NCBI GenBank assembly: GCA_038254545.1 | Contig: JBBSGB010000018.1 | Coordinates: 1-64,000, forward strand | Length of the DNA stretch: 64,000 bases | Origin: CAHJXF01 sp038254545 | GTDB taxonomy: Bacteria; Pseudomonadota; Gammaproteobacteria; Burkholderiales; Burkholderiaceae_D | Direction: 5' to 3' | Shown here: piece after piece, positions 33,708-43,758 of the stretch | Layout of the letters: each line of letters starts with the position of its first letter | Position numbering within the stretch: the first letter of the stretch is position 1 | Notes under the pieces: model-generated | What the model was told of the DNA's origin: nothing | The model's database searches: none | Seen by the model: the letters and a program-made list of their open reading frames with translations, nothing else | Translations under genes and position numbers: made by a program

Positions 33708-33720
<13 letters not shown>
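33667..33720. repeat. 14-bp tandem repeat duplicating the rpsA 3' end
   Basis: CAGTTCTGCTGCAT occurs at 33667-33680 and 33681-33694, with one change at 33695-33708, and a partial fourth copy runs to 33720. On the minus strand the repeat reads CAGCAGAACTGATG and contains the last rpsA codons and TGA stop, so the end of rpsA has been copied about three times downstream. Confidence 0.9.
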
Positions 33721-35450
<1,730 letters not shown>

Positions 35451-35463
35451 GTGTGATTGAAAA

Positions 35464-35477
35464 CCGCGTGGACGCGG
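35464..35477 (-). promoter_or_regulatory. rpsA leader hairpin
   Basis: CCGCGT, two bases, ACGCGG form a perfect 6-bp stem ending 13 bases before the rpsA start codon, which has no Shine-Dalgarno sequence. It is placed where S1 could bind its own leader. Confidence 0.45.
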
Positions 35478-35494
35478 ACCTGGGTTGGGTTGAT

Positions 35495-35522
35495 AAAAAA
35501 ATCAGGCCCGATCGCTCGGGCC
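35495..35522 (-). terminator. Terminator between cmk and rpsA
   Basis: On the minus strand GGCCCGA, loop GCGA, TCGGGCC (35522-35505), then TGA and seven T residues (35501-35495). It ends the aroA-cmk transcript or attenuates read-through into rpsA. Confidence 0.8.
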
Positions 35523-35557
35523 ACCGTAGTGCGTGAACAAAAATCAACAACTGCGAA

Positions 35558-36244
35558 TCAATCTCTCGACACGCGGATTCCCCTTTGCCTGGCGAGCTCG
35601 AGCACCTGCGATACCACCGCATCCAGATCGAGATCGGAGCTATCGATCGTTATCGCATCGACTGCCTTGGCAAGCGGCGAGGTACTGCGACTTGCATCGC
35701 GCGCATCGCGCTCCTGCAACTCGCGCAAAAGGACGGGGAGCTTAGCAGGAATCCCTTTCTCGATCAACTGTTTATGCCGCCGCGCGGCACGCGCCGCAAC
35801 ATCGGCGACAAGGAATATCTTGAGGGCGGCGCGAGGAAATACAATCGTTCCCATGTCGCGTCCATCGGCGACCAATCCCGGTGCCTCCTCAAATGCACGT
35901 TGGCGATCGAGCAGAGCCGCGCGAACTTGGGGAAAGGCCGCGATCGAGGACGCGAGATTGCCGATGCGTTCGTCGCGAATCGCATCGGTGACGTCGATCC
36001 CATCGAGATCGATGCGACCTGCGACGAAGCGCGGCTCGAGGGCGAGCGCGCAGTCGGCGAGCGCAGCCTCGTCGCCCGCGTCGATGCCGTCGCGGTCGGC
36101 TGCATAGGCGGTGAGGCGATAGAGCGCGCCGCTGTCGAGCACGTGAAAGCCGAGCGCGTCGCCGACGCGATGCGCGACGCTGCCTTTGCCCGATGCGGTC
36201 GGGCCGTCGATGGCGACGACGGGCGCGCTCTCGTCATCGGTCAT
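35558..36244 (-). CDS. cmk: Cytidylate kinase
   Basis: A 228-aa nucleotide kinase that phosphorylates CMP and dCMP. The P-loop IDGPTASGKGSVAHRV is at about residues 12-27, followed by LDSGALYRLTAYAA (CMP-binding) and VADGRDMGTIVFPRA. The start at 36244 (MTDDESAPVV) overlaps the aroA stop by four bases, so aroA and cmk are translationally coupled. The cmk-rpsA order is conserved across proteobacteria. Confidence 0.96.
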   Translation of the reverse strand: MTDDESAPVVAIDGPTASGKGSVAHRVGDALGFHVLDSGALYRLTAYAADRDGIDAGDEAALADCALALEPRFVAGRIDLDGIDVTDAIRDERIGNLASSIAAFPQVRAALLDRQRAFEEAPGLVADGRDMGTIVFPRAALKIFLVADVAARAARRHKQLIEKGIPAKLPVLLRELQERDARDASRSTSPLAKAVDAITIDSSDLDLDAVVSQVLELARQRGIRVSRD

Positions 36245-37650
36245 ACGCGCGTGCCCGCAGAAACGGCCGAGGGCTCCGACGGGATCGTGACGCGTCCGTG
36301 CTCGACGAGCGATTCGAAGCGTTCGAAATAGTCGGGAAAGGTCTTGGCGACGCAGTCGGGATCGTTGATGCGCACCGGCGTACCGAGAAAAGTCGCCAGC
36401 GAAAAACACATCGCGATGCGATGGTCGTCGTAGGTGTCGACGGCGATCGGGATGCCCGTGGCATCGAACCGAACGCGCGGCGGAACTGGTGGCTGCGCAA
36501 TCCGCAACCAGTCGTGGCCGGTCTCGACGGCAGCGCCGAACTTCTTCAACTCGCTGGCCATCGCGGCGATGCGATCGGTTTCCTTCACGCGCCAGTTGCC
36601 GATGTTGCGCAACGTGCTCGGGGCGTCGGCGAACAAAGCGAGGACGGCGGCGGTCATCGCGGCGTCGGGGATGTCATTGAAATCAGCGTCGATCGCGCGC
36701 AAGCGAAAGCCCGAAGCGATGCCGGGAGAACGCACTGTGACCGCATCGTCGTCCTCTGCGATCTCGGCACCCATCGCGATCAGCACGTCGACGAAGCGCG
36801 CATCGCCCTGCAGGCTGTTGCGGACCATGCCTTCGACGCGCACCGGCCCGCCGCCGAGCAGGCCCGCAGCCAACAGGTAGGAGGCCGAAGAGGCGTCGCC
36901 TTCGACGACGACCGGGCCCGGGCTCGCGTAGCGCGCGGCGCCGGAAACCACGAAGCGATTGGCCGACGCTTCGAGCACATCGACGCCGAAGCGCCTCATC
37001 AACGCGATCGTCAGGTCGACATAGGGACGCGAGATCAGCATGCCCTCGACCTCGACGACGAAGTCCGCGTCCCCGGTCAGCAGCGGAGCTGCCTGCAGCA
37101 GCCCGGTGAGAAACTGGCTCGACGTATCGCCGCGCACACGCATGACGCGTGCCCGCGCCTCGCCCTCGACGGGCGCAAGCGACGCCGGGGCGATGCGCAG
37201 CGGCGGATAACCATGGCCCGCTTCGTATTCGATGCGCGCGCCCAGCGCGTTCAACGCATCGACGAGATCGCCGATCGGTCGCTCGTGCATGCGCGCGATG
37301 CCCGAGAGCCGGTAGCGCCCGTTCGCGAATGCGAGCACCGCGGTCAACGTGCGAATCGAGAGGCCCGAGTTGCCCATGAAGAGATGGGCCTCGCGCGTGG
37401 GGAACTCGGGGGCGCCGTCGATGGCGAGCACAGTGCCGCTCTCACGAAGCGGAACGCCGAGCGCCCGCAACGCATCGATCATCACGGCAGTGTCGTCCGA
37501 GCGCAGCAGTCCCGTGATCTGCGTGGTGCCTTCGGCCAACGCCGCGAGCAGCAGCACGCGATTCGAAATGCTTTTGGAGCCCGGCACGCGAACCGTGCCG
37601 CGCGCACGCGCGGCGGGGGCGAGATCGACGTACGCGCGACGCGCGTTCAT
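36241..37650 (-). CDS. aroA: 3-phosphoshikimate 1-carboxyvinyltransferase (EPSP synthase), variant active site
   Basis: A 469-aa EPSP synthase of the shikimate pathway. N-terminal VPGSKSISNRVLLLAALAEG (22-41) contains the catalytic Lys and Ser-Ile-Ser-Asn-Arg cluster; DTSSQFLTGLLQAAP, RVKETDRIAAMASELKKFG and YDDHRIAMCFSLA are all present. The loop that is LGNAGTAMRPL in E. coli reads MGNSGLSIRTL here (92-102): position 97 is Leu instead of Thr and 101 is Thr instead of Pro, the two sites changed in the glyphosate-tolerant TIPS variant. The protein is about 40 residues longer than E. coli AroA, part of it as a C-terminal tail (VSAGTRV end). In relatives tyrA lies directly upstream; here three genes intervene. 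Confidence 0.96.
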   Translation of the reverse strand: MNARRAYVDLAPAARARGTVRVPGSKSISNRVLLLAALAEGTTQITGLLRSDDTAVMIDALRALGVPLRESGTVLAIDGAPEFPTREAHLFMGNSGLSIRTLTAVLAFANGRYRLSGIARMHERPIGDLVDALNALGARIEYEAGHGYPPLRIAPASLAPVEGEARARVMRVRGDTSSQFLTGLLQAAPLLTGDADFVVEVEGMLISRPYVDLTIALMRRFGVDVLEASANRFVVSGAARYASPGPVVVEGDASSASYLLAAGLLGGGPVRVEGMVRNSLQGDARFVDVLIAMGAEIAEDDDAVTVRSPGIASGFRLRAIDADFNDIPDAAMTAAVLALFADAPSTLRNIGNWRVKETDRIAAMASELKKFGAAVETGHDWLRIAQPPVPPRVRFDATGIPIAVDTYDDHRIAMCFSLATFLGTPVRINDPDCVAKTFPDYFERFESLVEHGRVTIPSEPSAVSAGTRV

Positions 37651-37672
37651 GCGGTGCGCCCTCGCGTCCGTC

Positions 37673-38212
37673 TCATGCGACCACCTGATGCCGCGTCCGA
37701 TTGAGCCATAGCAGCACGATGATGAGCACGTTGATCGCGAACAGCCCGACGCTGCTCCAGGAAAAGCGCCGATAGATCTCGAAGATCTCCAGCGGCAGAT
37801 AAAGTCCCGCACTCGCGATGCCGAGCAGCCAGCCCCAGCTTTTCTGGTACCACAGCCCCCATGCCTCGACGAAACGAAGCAGCGCGTAGGCGATCGCCGC
37901 CGCGGCCAGCATCACCAGGCGCTTGTCGTTCATGTGCTGGGCGGTACGCATGAACAGCCGCGATGTGTGTCCCGCCGGATCGAGATGGAGGTGATCGACG
38001 ATCACGTCGATCACGTGGTCTGCGCCGGTGTGCAGCAGCTTCACCGCAACGGCGGCAGCGAGAATCACGAGCAGGCCCTTGACGGCTTCCCATACCGCGA
38101 TGACGCGCAGACTCGCGCGTCCCGAACCGGGCTTCACGCCGATTGCGACTGGGTGCGGCCCGACAACCGGTGCTTCACCAGGCTGGCGCAGCGGATGGGA
38201 GGAAGAAGACAT
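37673..38212 (-). CDS. DUF2127 family membrane protein
   Basis: A 179-aa inner-membrane protein with about four hydrophobic segments: VIAVWEAVKGLLVILAAAVAV near residue 38, LVMLAAAAIAYALLRFVEAWG near 98, GWLLGIASAGLYLPLEIFEIY near 125 and a last helix (VGLFAINVLIIVLLWL). The motif ExxKGLLV and RFVEAWGLW with YLPLEIFEI fit DUF2127, a family without established function. ATG 38212 is chosen over a longer frame. It lies 22 bases upstream of aroA on the same strand and is divergent from the patatin gene. Confidence 0.85.
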   Translation of the reverse strand: MSSSSHPLRQPGEAPVVGPHPVAIGVKPGSGRASLRVIAVWEAVKGLLVILAAAVAVKLLHTGADHVIDVIVDHLHLDPAGHTSRLFMRTAQHMNDKRLVMLAAAAIAYALLRFVEAWGLWYQKSWGWLLGIASAGLYLPLEIFEIYRRFSWSSVGLFAINVLIIVLLWLNRTRHQVVA

Positions 38213-38410
38213 GGGCGGCAGATGGCGCGTCGACTGCGCGGTGACTACGTAACGATGAGGTGGCAATCACGGGCGCAAGCGCGCCATGGTACCGGAGCAT
38301 AATCGCGAACTTTGTCGAATCGTCACCGCGATCACCTCGAGCTGAAGCCGTTTCAATTCCGCGCGACTGTGTGGCACGGCGATGCCGAAAAAGTTGCGAG
38401 ACCGAACGTC

Positions 38411-39691
38411 ATGTCCTCGTCCTTCTCCCGCAAGCTTGCGCTCGACCACGAAAGCGTCGTCCTCGTCCTTCAAGGCGGCGGCGCGCTGGGCGCCTATCAG
38501 GCCGGCATATTCGAAGAGTTGACCGCGATCGGTGCGGAGCCGACCTGGGTCGCGGGCGTGTCGATCGGCGCGATCAACGCCGCGTTGATCGCGGGCAACG
38601 CACTCGAGCATCGCATCGATCGCCTGCGCGAATTCTGGGAGCTGGTGTCGTCGGGTCCGGCACGTCAGGCGCCGATCTTCGACGGCCAGCGCGGGGCGTT
38701 CAATCAGTGGAGCGCAACCTGGGCCGCGACCTTCGGCGTACCCGGCTTCTATCGCCCGCGCGTGCCGCCCGCCATGCTGCAACCCGAAGGCACACCGGGT
38801 GCGCTCAGCATCTACGACGCGGGCGAATTGCGTTCGACCCTCGAACGGCTGGTGGACTTCGATCGCATCAATGCGAAGACGATGCGGCTGTCGGTGGGCG
38901 CGGTCAACATCGCGACCGGCAATTCGAAATGGTTCGACAACTTCGATCCGAAGATGACGATCGGTCCCGAGCACATCATGGCCTCGGGCGCCTTGCCTCC
39001 CGCGTTCGCGCCGGTGATGATCGACGGCGATGCCTATTGGGACGGCGGCATCCTCTCGAACACGCCGCTGCAATACGTGCTCGACGAGAGGGACGACGAG
39101 AAGCTGCTGGTCGTGCAGGTCGATCTGTTCCCTGCGCGCGGACCCGTGCCGGCCAATCTCGCGGGCGTCCTGCAGCGGCACAAGGACATCATGTATTCGA
39201 GCCGCTCGCGCTTCACGACCGAGAAGATTGCGGAGATGCAGCGCATGCGCGGCGCGATGCGGCGCCTGATCAAGCGCCTGCCGGAGACCTTGCGCGACGA
39301 CCCCGACCTGCGCGCACTCGACTCTTCGCTGCGCTCGCCGCACGTCGATATCGTGCATCTGATCTATCGCCAGAGCGCCTTCGAAAGCGATTCGAAGGAC
39401 TACGAGTTCTCGCGGCCGTCGATGCGCGAGCACTGGGCCGCGGGCGTTGCGGACATGCGCCGCACGCATGAGCATCTCGACCGGCTCGAGGCCTCGAACC
39501 TCGACAGCGACGTGACGGTCTACGATCTCGCGCAGGGAATCAACGCAGCGCACGGGCCGGCCGGTGTGCGCGACCGTGAAGAGACGGTCGCATTGATCAA
39601 GGCATCGAAGACGTTGGCCAAGGAGCGAACCCCGAAGCCTTCGCTCGCCAAAGCGCGAAAACCACCTCCATCCTCCAAGACAAAGGGCTGA
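38411..39691 (+). CDS. Patatin-like phospholipase with DUF3734 C-terminal region
   Basis: A 426-aa patatin-family hydrolase. Residues about 14-24 carry the oxyanion motif GGGALGAYQAG, about 42-47 the nucleophile motif GVSIGA (Ser in GxSxG) and about 213-215 the Asp-Gly-Gly of the catalytic dyad (YWDGGILSN). The C-terminal part (YSSRSRFTTEKIAEMQRMRG and YEFSRPSMREHWAAG) matches the DUF3734 extension. ATG 38411 is preferred, though its ribosome-binding site is weak; TTG 38312 would add 33 residues. It is followed two bases later by 3-hydroxybutyrate dehydrogenase, a pairing I recall as recurrent in betaproteobacteria and suggestive of polyhydroxyalkanoate or lipid turnover. Confidence 0.92.
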   Translation: MSSSFSRKLALDHESVVLVLQGGGALGAYQAGIFEELTAIGAEPTWVAGVSIGAINAALIAGNALEHRIDRLREFWELVSSGPARQAPIFDGQRGAFNQWSATWAATFGVPGFYRPRVPPAMLQPEGTPGALSIYDAGELRSTLERLVDFDRINAKTMRLSVGAVNIATGNSKWFDNFDPKMTIGPEHIMASGALPPAFAPVMIDGDAYWDGGILSNTPLQYVLDERDDEKLLVVQVDLFPARGPVPANLAGVLQRHKDIMYSSRSRFTTEKIAEMQRMRGAMRRLIKRLPETLRDDPDLRALDSSLRSPHVDIVHLIYRQSAFESDSKDYEFSRPSMREHWAAGVADMRRTHEHLDRLEASNLDSDVTVYDLAQGINAAHGPAGVRDREETVALIKASKTLAKERTPKPSLAKARKPPPSSKTKG

Positions 39692-39693
39692 CC

Positions 39694-40476
39694 ATGCGTT
39701 TGAAAGACAAGGTTGCATTCGTCACCGGGGCCGCCAGCGGCATCGGCAAGGAAATCGCCGATACGTTCGCGCGCGAAGGCGCGGCCGTTGCGATCGCCGA
39801 CATGAACAAGGACGCGGCGATAGCGGCTGCGGCCGACATCGTGAAGAAGGGCGGCAAGGCGATCGGCCTCGCGTGCGACGTGACCGACGAGGCGCAGGTC
39901 GATGCGGCCGTCGAAGAGACGGTCAAGCACTTGGGCGGCGTCGATATCCTGGTGTCGAACGCCGGCATCCAGATCGTGCATCCGATCGAGGAGTTCGGCT
40001 TCGACGAGTGGAAGAAGATGCTCGCGATCCATCTCGACGGCGCCTTCCTCACCACGCGCGCCTGCATCAAGCACATGTATGCGTCGGGCAAGGGCGGCAG
40101 CATCATCTACATGGGGTCGGTGCATTCGAAGGAAGCATCGGTGCTCAAGTCACCGTACGTGACCGCCAAGCACGGCCTGATCGGGCTCGCGAAGACGATC
40201 GCCAAGGAAGGCGCCGCGCACAACGTGCGCGCCAACGTGATCTGCCCGGGCTTCGTGCGCACGCCGCTGGTGGACAAGCAGATCCCCGAGCAGGCCGCCA
40301 AACTCGGCATCAGCGAAGACGAGGTGATCCGGAACGTGATGCTGAAGGACACCGTGGACAAGGAGTTCACGACGGTTGCCGACGTGGCCGAGGTCGCGCT
40401 CCTGTTCGCGTCATTCCCGAGCAATGCGTTGACGGGCCAGTCGCTGGTGGTCAGTCACGGGTGGTTCATGCAGTAG
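39694..40476 (+). CDS. bdhA: 3-hydroxybutyrate dehydrogenase (SDR family)
   Basis: A 260-aa classical short-chain dehydrogenase that oxidises D-3-hydroxybutyrate to acetoacetate with NAD. TGAASGIGKEIADTFAREGA (11-30) is the cofactor motif, NAGIQIVHPIEEF follows, and the active site is Ser in GSVHSKEAS with YVTAKHG. The C-terminal VVSHGWFMQ is typical of bacterial BdhA. It sits two bases after the patatin gene, so they are co-transcribed, and converges on tyrA with 11 bases between. Confidence 0.94.
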   Translation: MRLKDKVAFVTGAASGIGKEIADTFAREGAAVAIADMNKDAAIAAAADIVKKGGKAIGLACDVTDEAQVDAAVEETVKHLGGVDILVSNAGIQIVHPIEEFGFDEWKKMLAIHLDGAFLTTRACIKHMYASGKGGSIIYMGSVHSKEASVLKSPYVTAKHGLIGLAKTIAKEGAAHNVRANVICPGFVRTPLVDKQIPEQAAKLGISEDEVIRNVMLKDTVDKEFTTVADVAEVALLFASFPSNALTGQSLVVSHGWFMQ

Positions 40477-40487
40477 TACCTCGTCGC

Positions 40488-41351
40488 TCAGCGCCGATCT
40501 CCCCATTCGCTGCGCGCCGCGCTCGCCTTCTTGAACATCGCTTCGATCGCATCGCGATCGCGTGTCGCGATCCACGCGCGCAATGCATCGAGACCCGCAC
40601 GATAGCCGTCGAGATCGTCGAGCAATGCGTCGCGGTTGGCGATCGTGATGTCGCGCCACATCTCCGGACTGCTCGCGGCGATGCGCGTGAAGTCGCGAAA
40701 GCCGCCGCCCGCGAACGCAAACTTGAGCTTTGCGTCTGGCGCATCTGCAATCTGCGCGACCAGCGCATACGCGAGTAGATGCGGCAGATGGCTGACCGCC
40801 GAGAGCACCTGATCGTGCGCGTCGGCGTCCAGTAGCTCGACAAGCGCGCCGCATGCAATCCAGGCGTCACGCACACGCGCGACGATCGCTTCGTTATTCT
40901 CCGCAAGCGGAGTGAGTAACACGCGCTTGCCGATGAACAAGTCGGCGAGCGCCGCGTCGGGCCCGTGCACTTCGCGGCCCGCGATTGGATGCCCCGGCAC
41001 GAAGCGCGCGATGCTTGCGCCAAGCGCGCGACGCGCGGCGGCGATCACGTCGCGCTTGGTGCTGCCGACATCGGTGACGATCGCATCGGCTTCGAGATGC
41101 GGCGCGATCGCATCGAGAATGCTTTCGGTCTGCGCGACTGGTGCGGCGATGACGACGAAGTCGCATCCAGCGACCGCTTGGCGCGCATCCAGCGCGACGG
41201 TGTCGATGATGCCGAGTTCGCGCGCGCGCGCAGCCGCCGCGGGATCGCGATCGTACGCAACGAAGCCTTGCACGAGACCTGCGCGCCGCAGCGCGAGCGC
41301 GAACGAGCCGCCGATCAGGCCGCTGCCAAGTATCGCTACGCGCGCGAACAT
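40488..41351 (-). CDS. tyrA: Prephenate dehydrogenase
   Basis: A 287-aa NAD(P)-dependent enzyme of tyrosine synthesis. The N-terminal Rossmann motif ILGSGLIGGSFALALRRAGL is at about 8-27; VTDVGSTKRDV and the prephenate-binding FVPGHPIAGREVHGP (with the catalytic His) follow, then AVSHLPHLLAYALV and GGGFRDFTRIAASSPEMWRD. No chorismate mutase domain is present; pheA carries that. hisC lies 46 bases upstream on the same strand. Confidence 0.96.
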   Translation of the reverse strand: MFARVAILGSGLIGGSFALALRRAGLVQGFVAYDRDPAAAARARELGIIDTVALDARQAVAGCDFVVIAAPVAQTESILDAIAPHLEADAIVTDVGSTKRDVIAAARRALGASIARFVPGHPIAGREVHGPDAALADLFIGKRVLLTPLAENNEAIVARVRDAWIACGALVELLDADAHDQVLSAVSHLPHLLAYALVAQIADAPDAKLKFAFAGGGFRDFTRIAASSPEMWRDITIANRDALLDDLDGYRAGLDALRAWIATRDRDAIEAMFKKASAARSEWGDRR

Positions 41352-41397
41352 GGGTCAGCCGATGGCGCCACGCTGGTTCGGACGCTATCCGGTCGCA

Positions 41398-42576
41398 TCA
41401 CGCAACCGTGCCTGCGATCGCGCTCGTTTCCGCAGCGCGTCCCATCGCATCGGGCAATGCCGCAAGAAACGCCTCGTTCTCGCGCTGCGTTCCGATCGAC
41501 ACGCGCAGCCATTGCGGCAGGCCGTAGTTCGCGACCGGTCGCACGATGACGCCGCGCTTCAACAACGCGAGATTGACGCGCGCGCCTGCATCCTCATCGT
41601 CGCCCGCCTTGAAGAGAATGAAGTTGCCGTACGACGGGATGTATTCGATGCCTGCCGCATCGAAGGCTTTGGAGAGTTGAAGAAGACCGGCGCGATTGAG
41701 CGTGTAGATCTCTTGGAGAAACGCCTGGTCGCCGAGCGCCGCGACGGCCGCCGCTTGCGCGAGTGCATTGACGTTGAAGGCCGCCCGCACGCGATTCATC
41801 AGGTCGGTGAGCGCGGGCTGTGCAATGCCGTAGCCGATCCGCAGACCCGCGAGCCCGTAGGCCTTGCTGAAGGTGCGCGAAATCAGCAGGTTCGGAAAAC
41901 GCCGCACCCATTGCGTCGAGTCGAAGCGCAAGGCCGGCTCGAGATATTCGGTGTAGGCCTCGTCGAGCACGACCACGGTTTCTGCAGGCAGCGCGGCGAG
42001 AAAGGACGCGATGCGTTGCGGCTCGAGGAAGGTGCCGGTGGGGTTGCTCGGATTGGCGATGTACACGAGCTGTGCTGCGCCCTCGCCGTCTTTGCCGCAG
42101 GCAGCGACGAGCATCGCATCCAGATCGTGCCCGAGCGCTGCGGTGGCAGGAACGACGGTCGCGCGCGCGCCGATCTTCTGCGTCGCGAGCCCATAGACGA
42201 CGAAGCCGTATTGCGAATACACGACGCGGCCCGCGCTGCCCGAGAAGGTCATCGCCGCGGTGATCAGGATGTCGCTCGATCCGGAGCCGAGCACGATCCA
42301 CTCGGGATCGATGCCGAGCTTCTTCGAGAGCACCTGCTTCAAGTCGAATCCGTTGTCGTCCGGATAGCGCGCGATCTCCGCCATCGCGGCGGCCATCGCG
42401 CGCTGTGCGCTCCGCGGAATGCCGAGCGGGTTTTCGTTCGATGCGAGCTTGACGATCTTCGCGGGGTCGAGCCCGAACTCGCGCGCGACCTCCTCGATCG
42501 GCTTGCCGCCGATGTAGGGCGCGATCGAGCGGATGTAGTCGGGGATGTGAAGTGCCGGGACCGGCGAAGTCGTCAT
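41398..42576 (-). CDS. hisC: Histidinol-phosphate/aromatic aminotransferase
   Basis: A 392-aa PLP-dependent class I/II aminotransferase. Conserved parts include KIVKLASNENPLG (about 41-53), the tyrosine/asparagine ligand region YIANPSNPTGTF, DEAYTEYLEP, and the PLP-lysine motif SRTFSKAYGLAGLRIGYGI. The start at 42576 gives MTTSPVPALHIPDYIRS. In this aromatic gene cluster HisC2-type enzymes often also transaminate phenylpyruvate and hydroxyphenylpyruvate, which would complete Phe and Tyr synthesis from PheA and TyrA products. Specificity is inferred from context. Confidence 0.94.
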   Translation of the reverse strand: MTTSPVPALHIPDYIRSIAPYIGGKPIEEVAREFGLDPAKIVKLASNENPLGIPRSAQRAMAAAMAEIARYPDDNGFDLKQVLSKKLGIDPEWIVLGSGSSDILITAAMTFSGSAGRVVYSQYGFVVYGLATQKIGARATVVPATAALGHDLDAMLVAACGKDGEGAAQLVYIANPSNPTGTFLEPQRIASFLAALPAETVVVLDEAYTEYLEPALRFDSTQWVRRFPNLLISRTFSKAYGLAGLRIGYGIAQPALTDLMNRVRAAFNVNALAQAAAVAALGDQAFLQEIYTLNRAGLLQLSKAFDAAGIEYIPSYGNFILFKAGDDEDAGARVNLALLKRGVIVRPVANYGLPQWLRVSIGTQRENEAFLAALPDAMGRAAETSAIAGTVA

Positions 42577-42633
42577 GTGAAGTCTCGCAATCAGGAAAGG
42601 CACCGCTGGCGGCGACGCGGCGCGGCGCCGTGC

Positions 42634-43758
42634 TCAGGCCAGTGGATACGAACCGAGGACCTTGAAGAATCCGGCCTGGGCTTTCAGTTCGCCCAGCGCC
42701 GCGGCCACGCCGGGATCGGTCTCGTGGCCTTCGACGTCGATGTAGAAGTGATAGACCCACACGCCGGTGCGCGCGGGGCGCGACTCGAAGCGCGTCATCG
42801 ACACGCCGTGACGCGCGAGCGGTTCGAGCGCTTCGTGGACGGCGCCCGACTTGTTGGCGACCGAGAACACGATCGAAGTCTGGTCGCGGCCCGACGGCGT
42901 CGTGGCGATCGCGCCGATCACCGCGAAGCGCGTGGTGTTGCGCGCGAGATCCTGGATATGCGACGCGACCGCAACGAGCCCATAGCGTTCGATCGCGAGG
43001 TCGCCGGCGATCGCGGCGACACCGTCGTCTTCGGCGGCCATCTTCGCGGCGAGGCCGTTGCTTGCGACCGGCACTCTTTCGATGTCGGGGTAGTGGCGAT
43101 CGAGCCATTGCATGCATTGCGCGAGCGCTTGCGGATGCGCGCAGACGCGGGTCACGGCGCGCCCGTCGCCGGCAGCCATCGATCCGGTTTTCGTGAGCAG
43201 ATGGTGATCGATCGCCAACGCGACTTCGCCGCAAATGCGTAGCGGCGAATTGAGCAGCATGTCGAGGCTGCGATTGACGGTGCCCTCGGTCGAGTTCTCC
43301 ACCGGGATCACGCCGAAGTCCGACGACGTCGCCTCGACCTCGCGAAAGATCTCATCGATGGTCGCGCACGGCCGACGCTCGACCGAGCGTCCGAACTGCA
43401 GGATCACTGCATGCTCGCTGTAGGTTCCTTCGGGCCCGAGATAGGCGACCACCGCGGAACGCTCGAGCGCGCGGCATGCCGACATGATTTCTCGATAGAT
43501 GGTCGCGATCGCATCGTCGGGCAGCGGCCCCTCGTTCAATGCGCCCAGGCGCCGCACCACCTGCGCTTCACGCTCGGGACGAAACACCTGCGCGTTCGCG
43601 TCGGTCTCGCGCTTCCATTCGCCCACGCGATGCGCGACGCGCGCGCGTCGATTGAGCAGCGCGAGGACTTCCGCATCGATCGTGTCGATCTCGTCGCGCA
43701 GCGAGGCGAGCGTGTCGGGCCTGGAGGCGTCGTTCATGGCATCGCGTGCGGAACTCAT
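42634..43758 (-). CDS. pheA: Bifunctional chorismate mutase/prephenate dehydratase (P-protein)
   Basis: A 374-aa enzyme with an AroQ chorismate mutase domain (about 15-100, LRDEIDTIDAEVLALLNRRARVAHRVGEWK in pieces), a prephenate dehydratase domain (about 105-290, YLGPEGTYSEHAVILQFG and the catalytic Thr in PVENSTEGTVNRSLDML) and a C-terminal ACT domain (about 295-370) with the Phe-binding ESRPAR motif for feedback inhibition. The start follows the serC stop with no gap (43759/43758). An internal ATG at 43737 is an alternative. Confidence 0.96.
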   Translation of the reverse strand: MSSARDAMNDASRPDTLASLRDEIDTIDAEVLALLNRRARVAHRVGEWKRETDANAQVFRPEREAQVVRRLGALNEGPLPDDAIATIYREIMSACRALERSAVVAYLGPEGTYSEHAVILQFGRSVERRPCATIDEIFREVEATSSDFGVIPVENSTEGTVNRSLDMLLNSPLRICGEVALAIDHHLLTKTGSMAAGDGRAVTRVCAHPQALAQCMQWLDRHYPDIERVPVASNGLAAKMAAEDDGVAAIAGDLAIERYGLVAVASHIQDLARNTTRFAVIGAIATTPSGRDQTSIVFSVANKSGAVHEALEPLARHGVSMTRFESRPARTGVWVYHFYIDVEGHETDPGVAAALGELKAQAGFFKVLGSYPLA

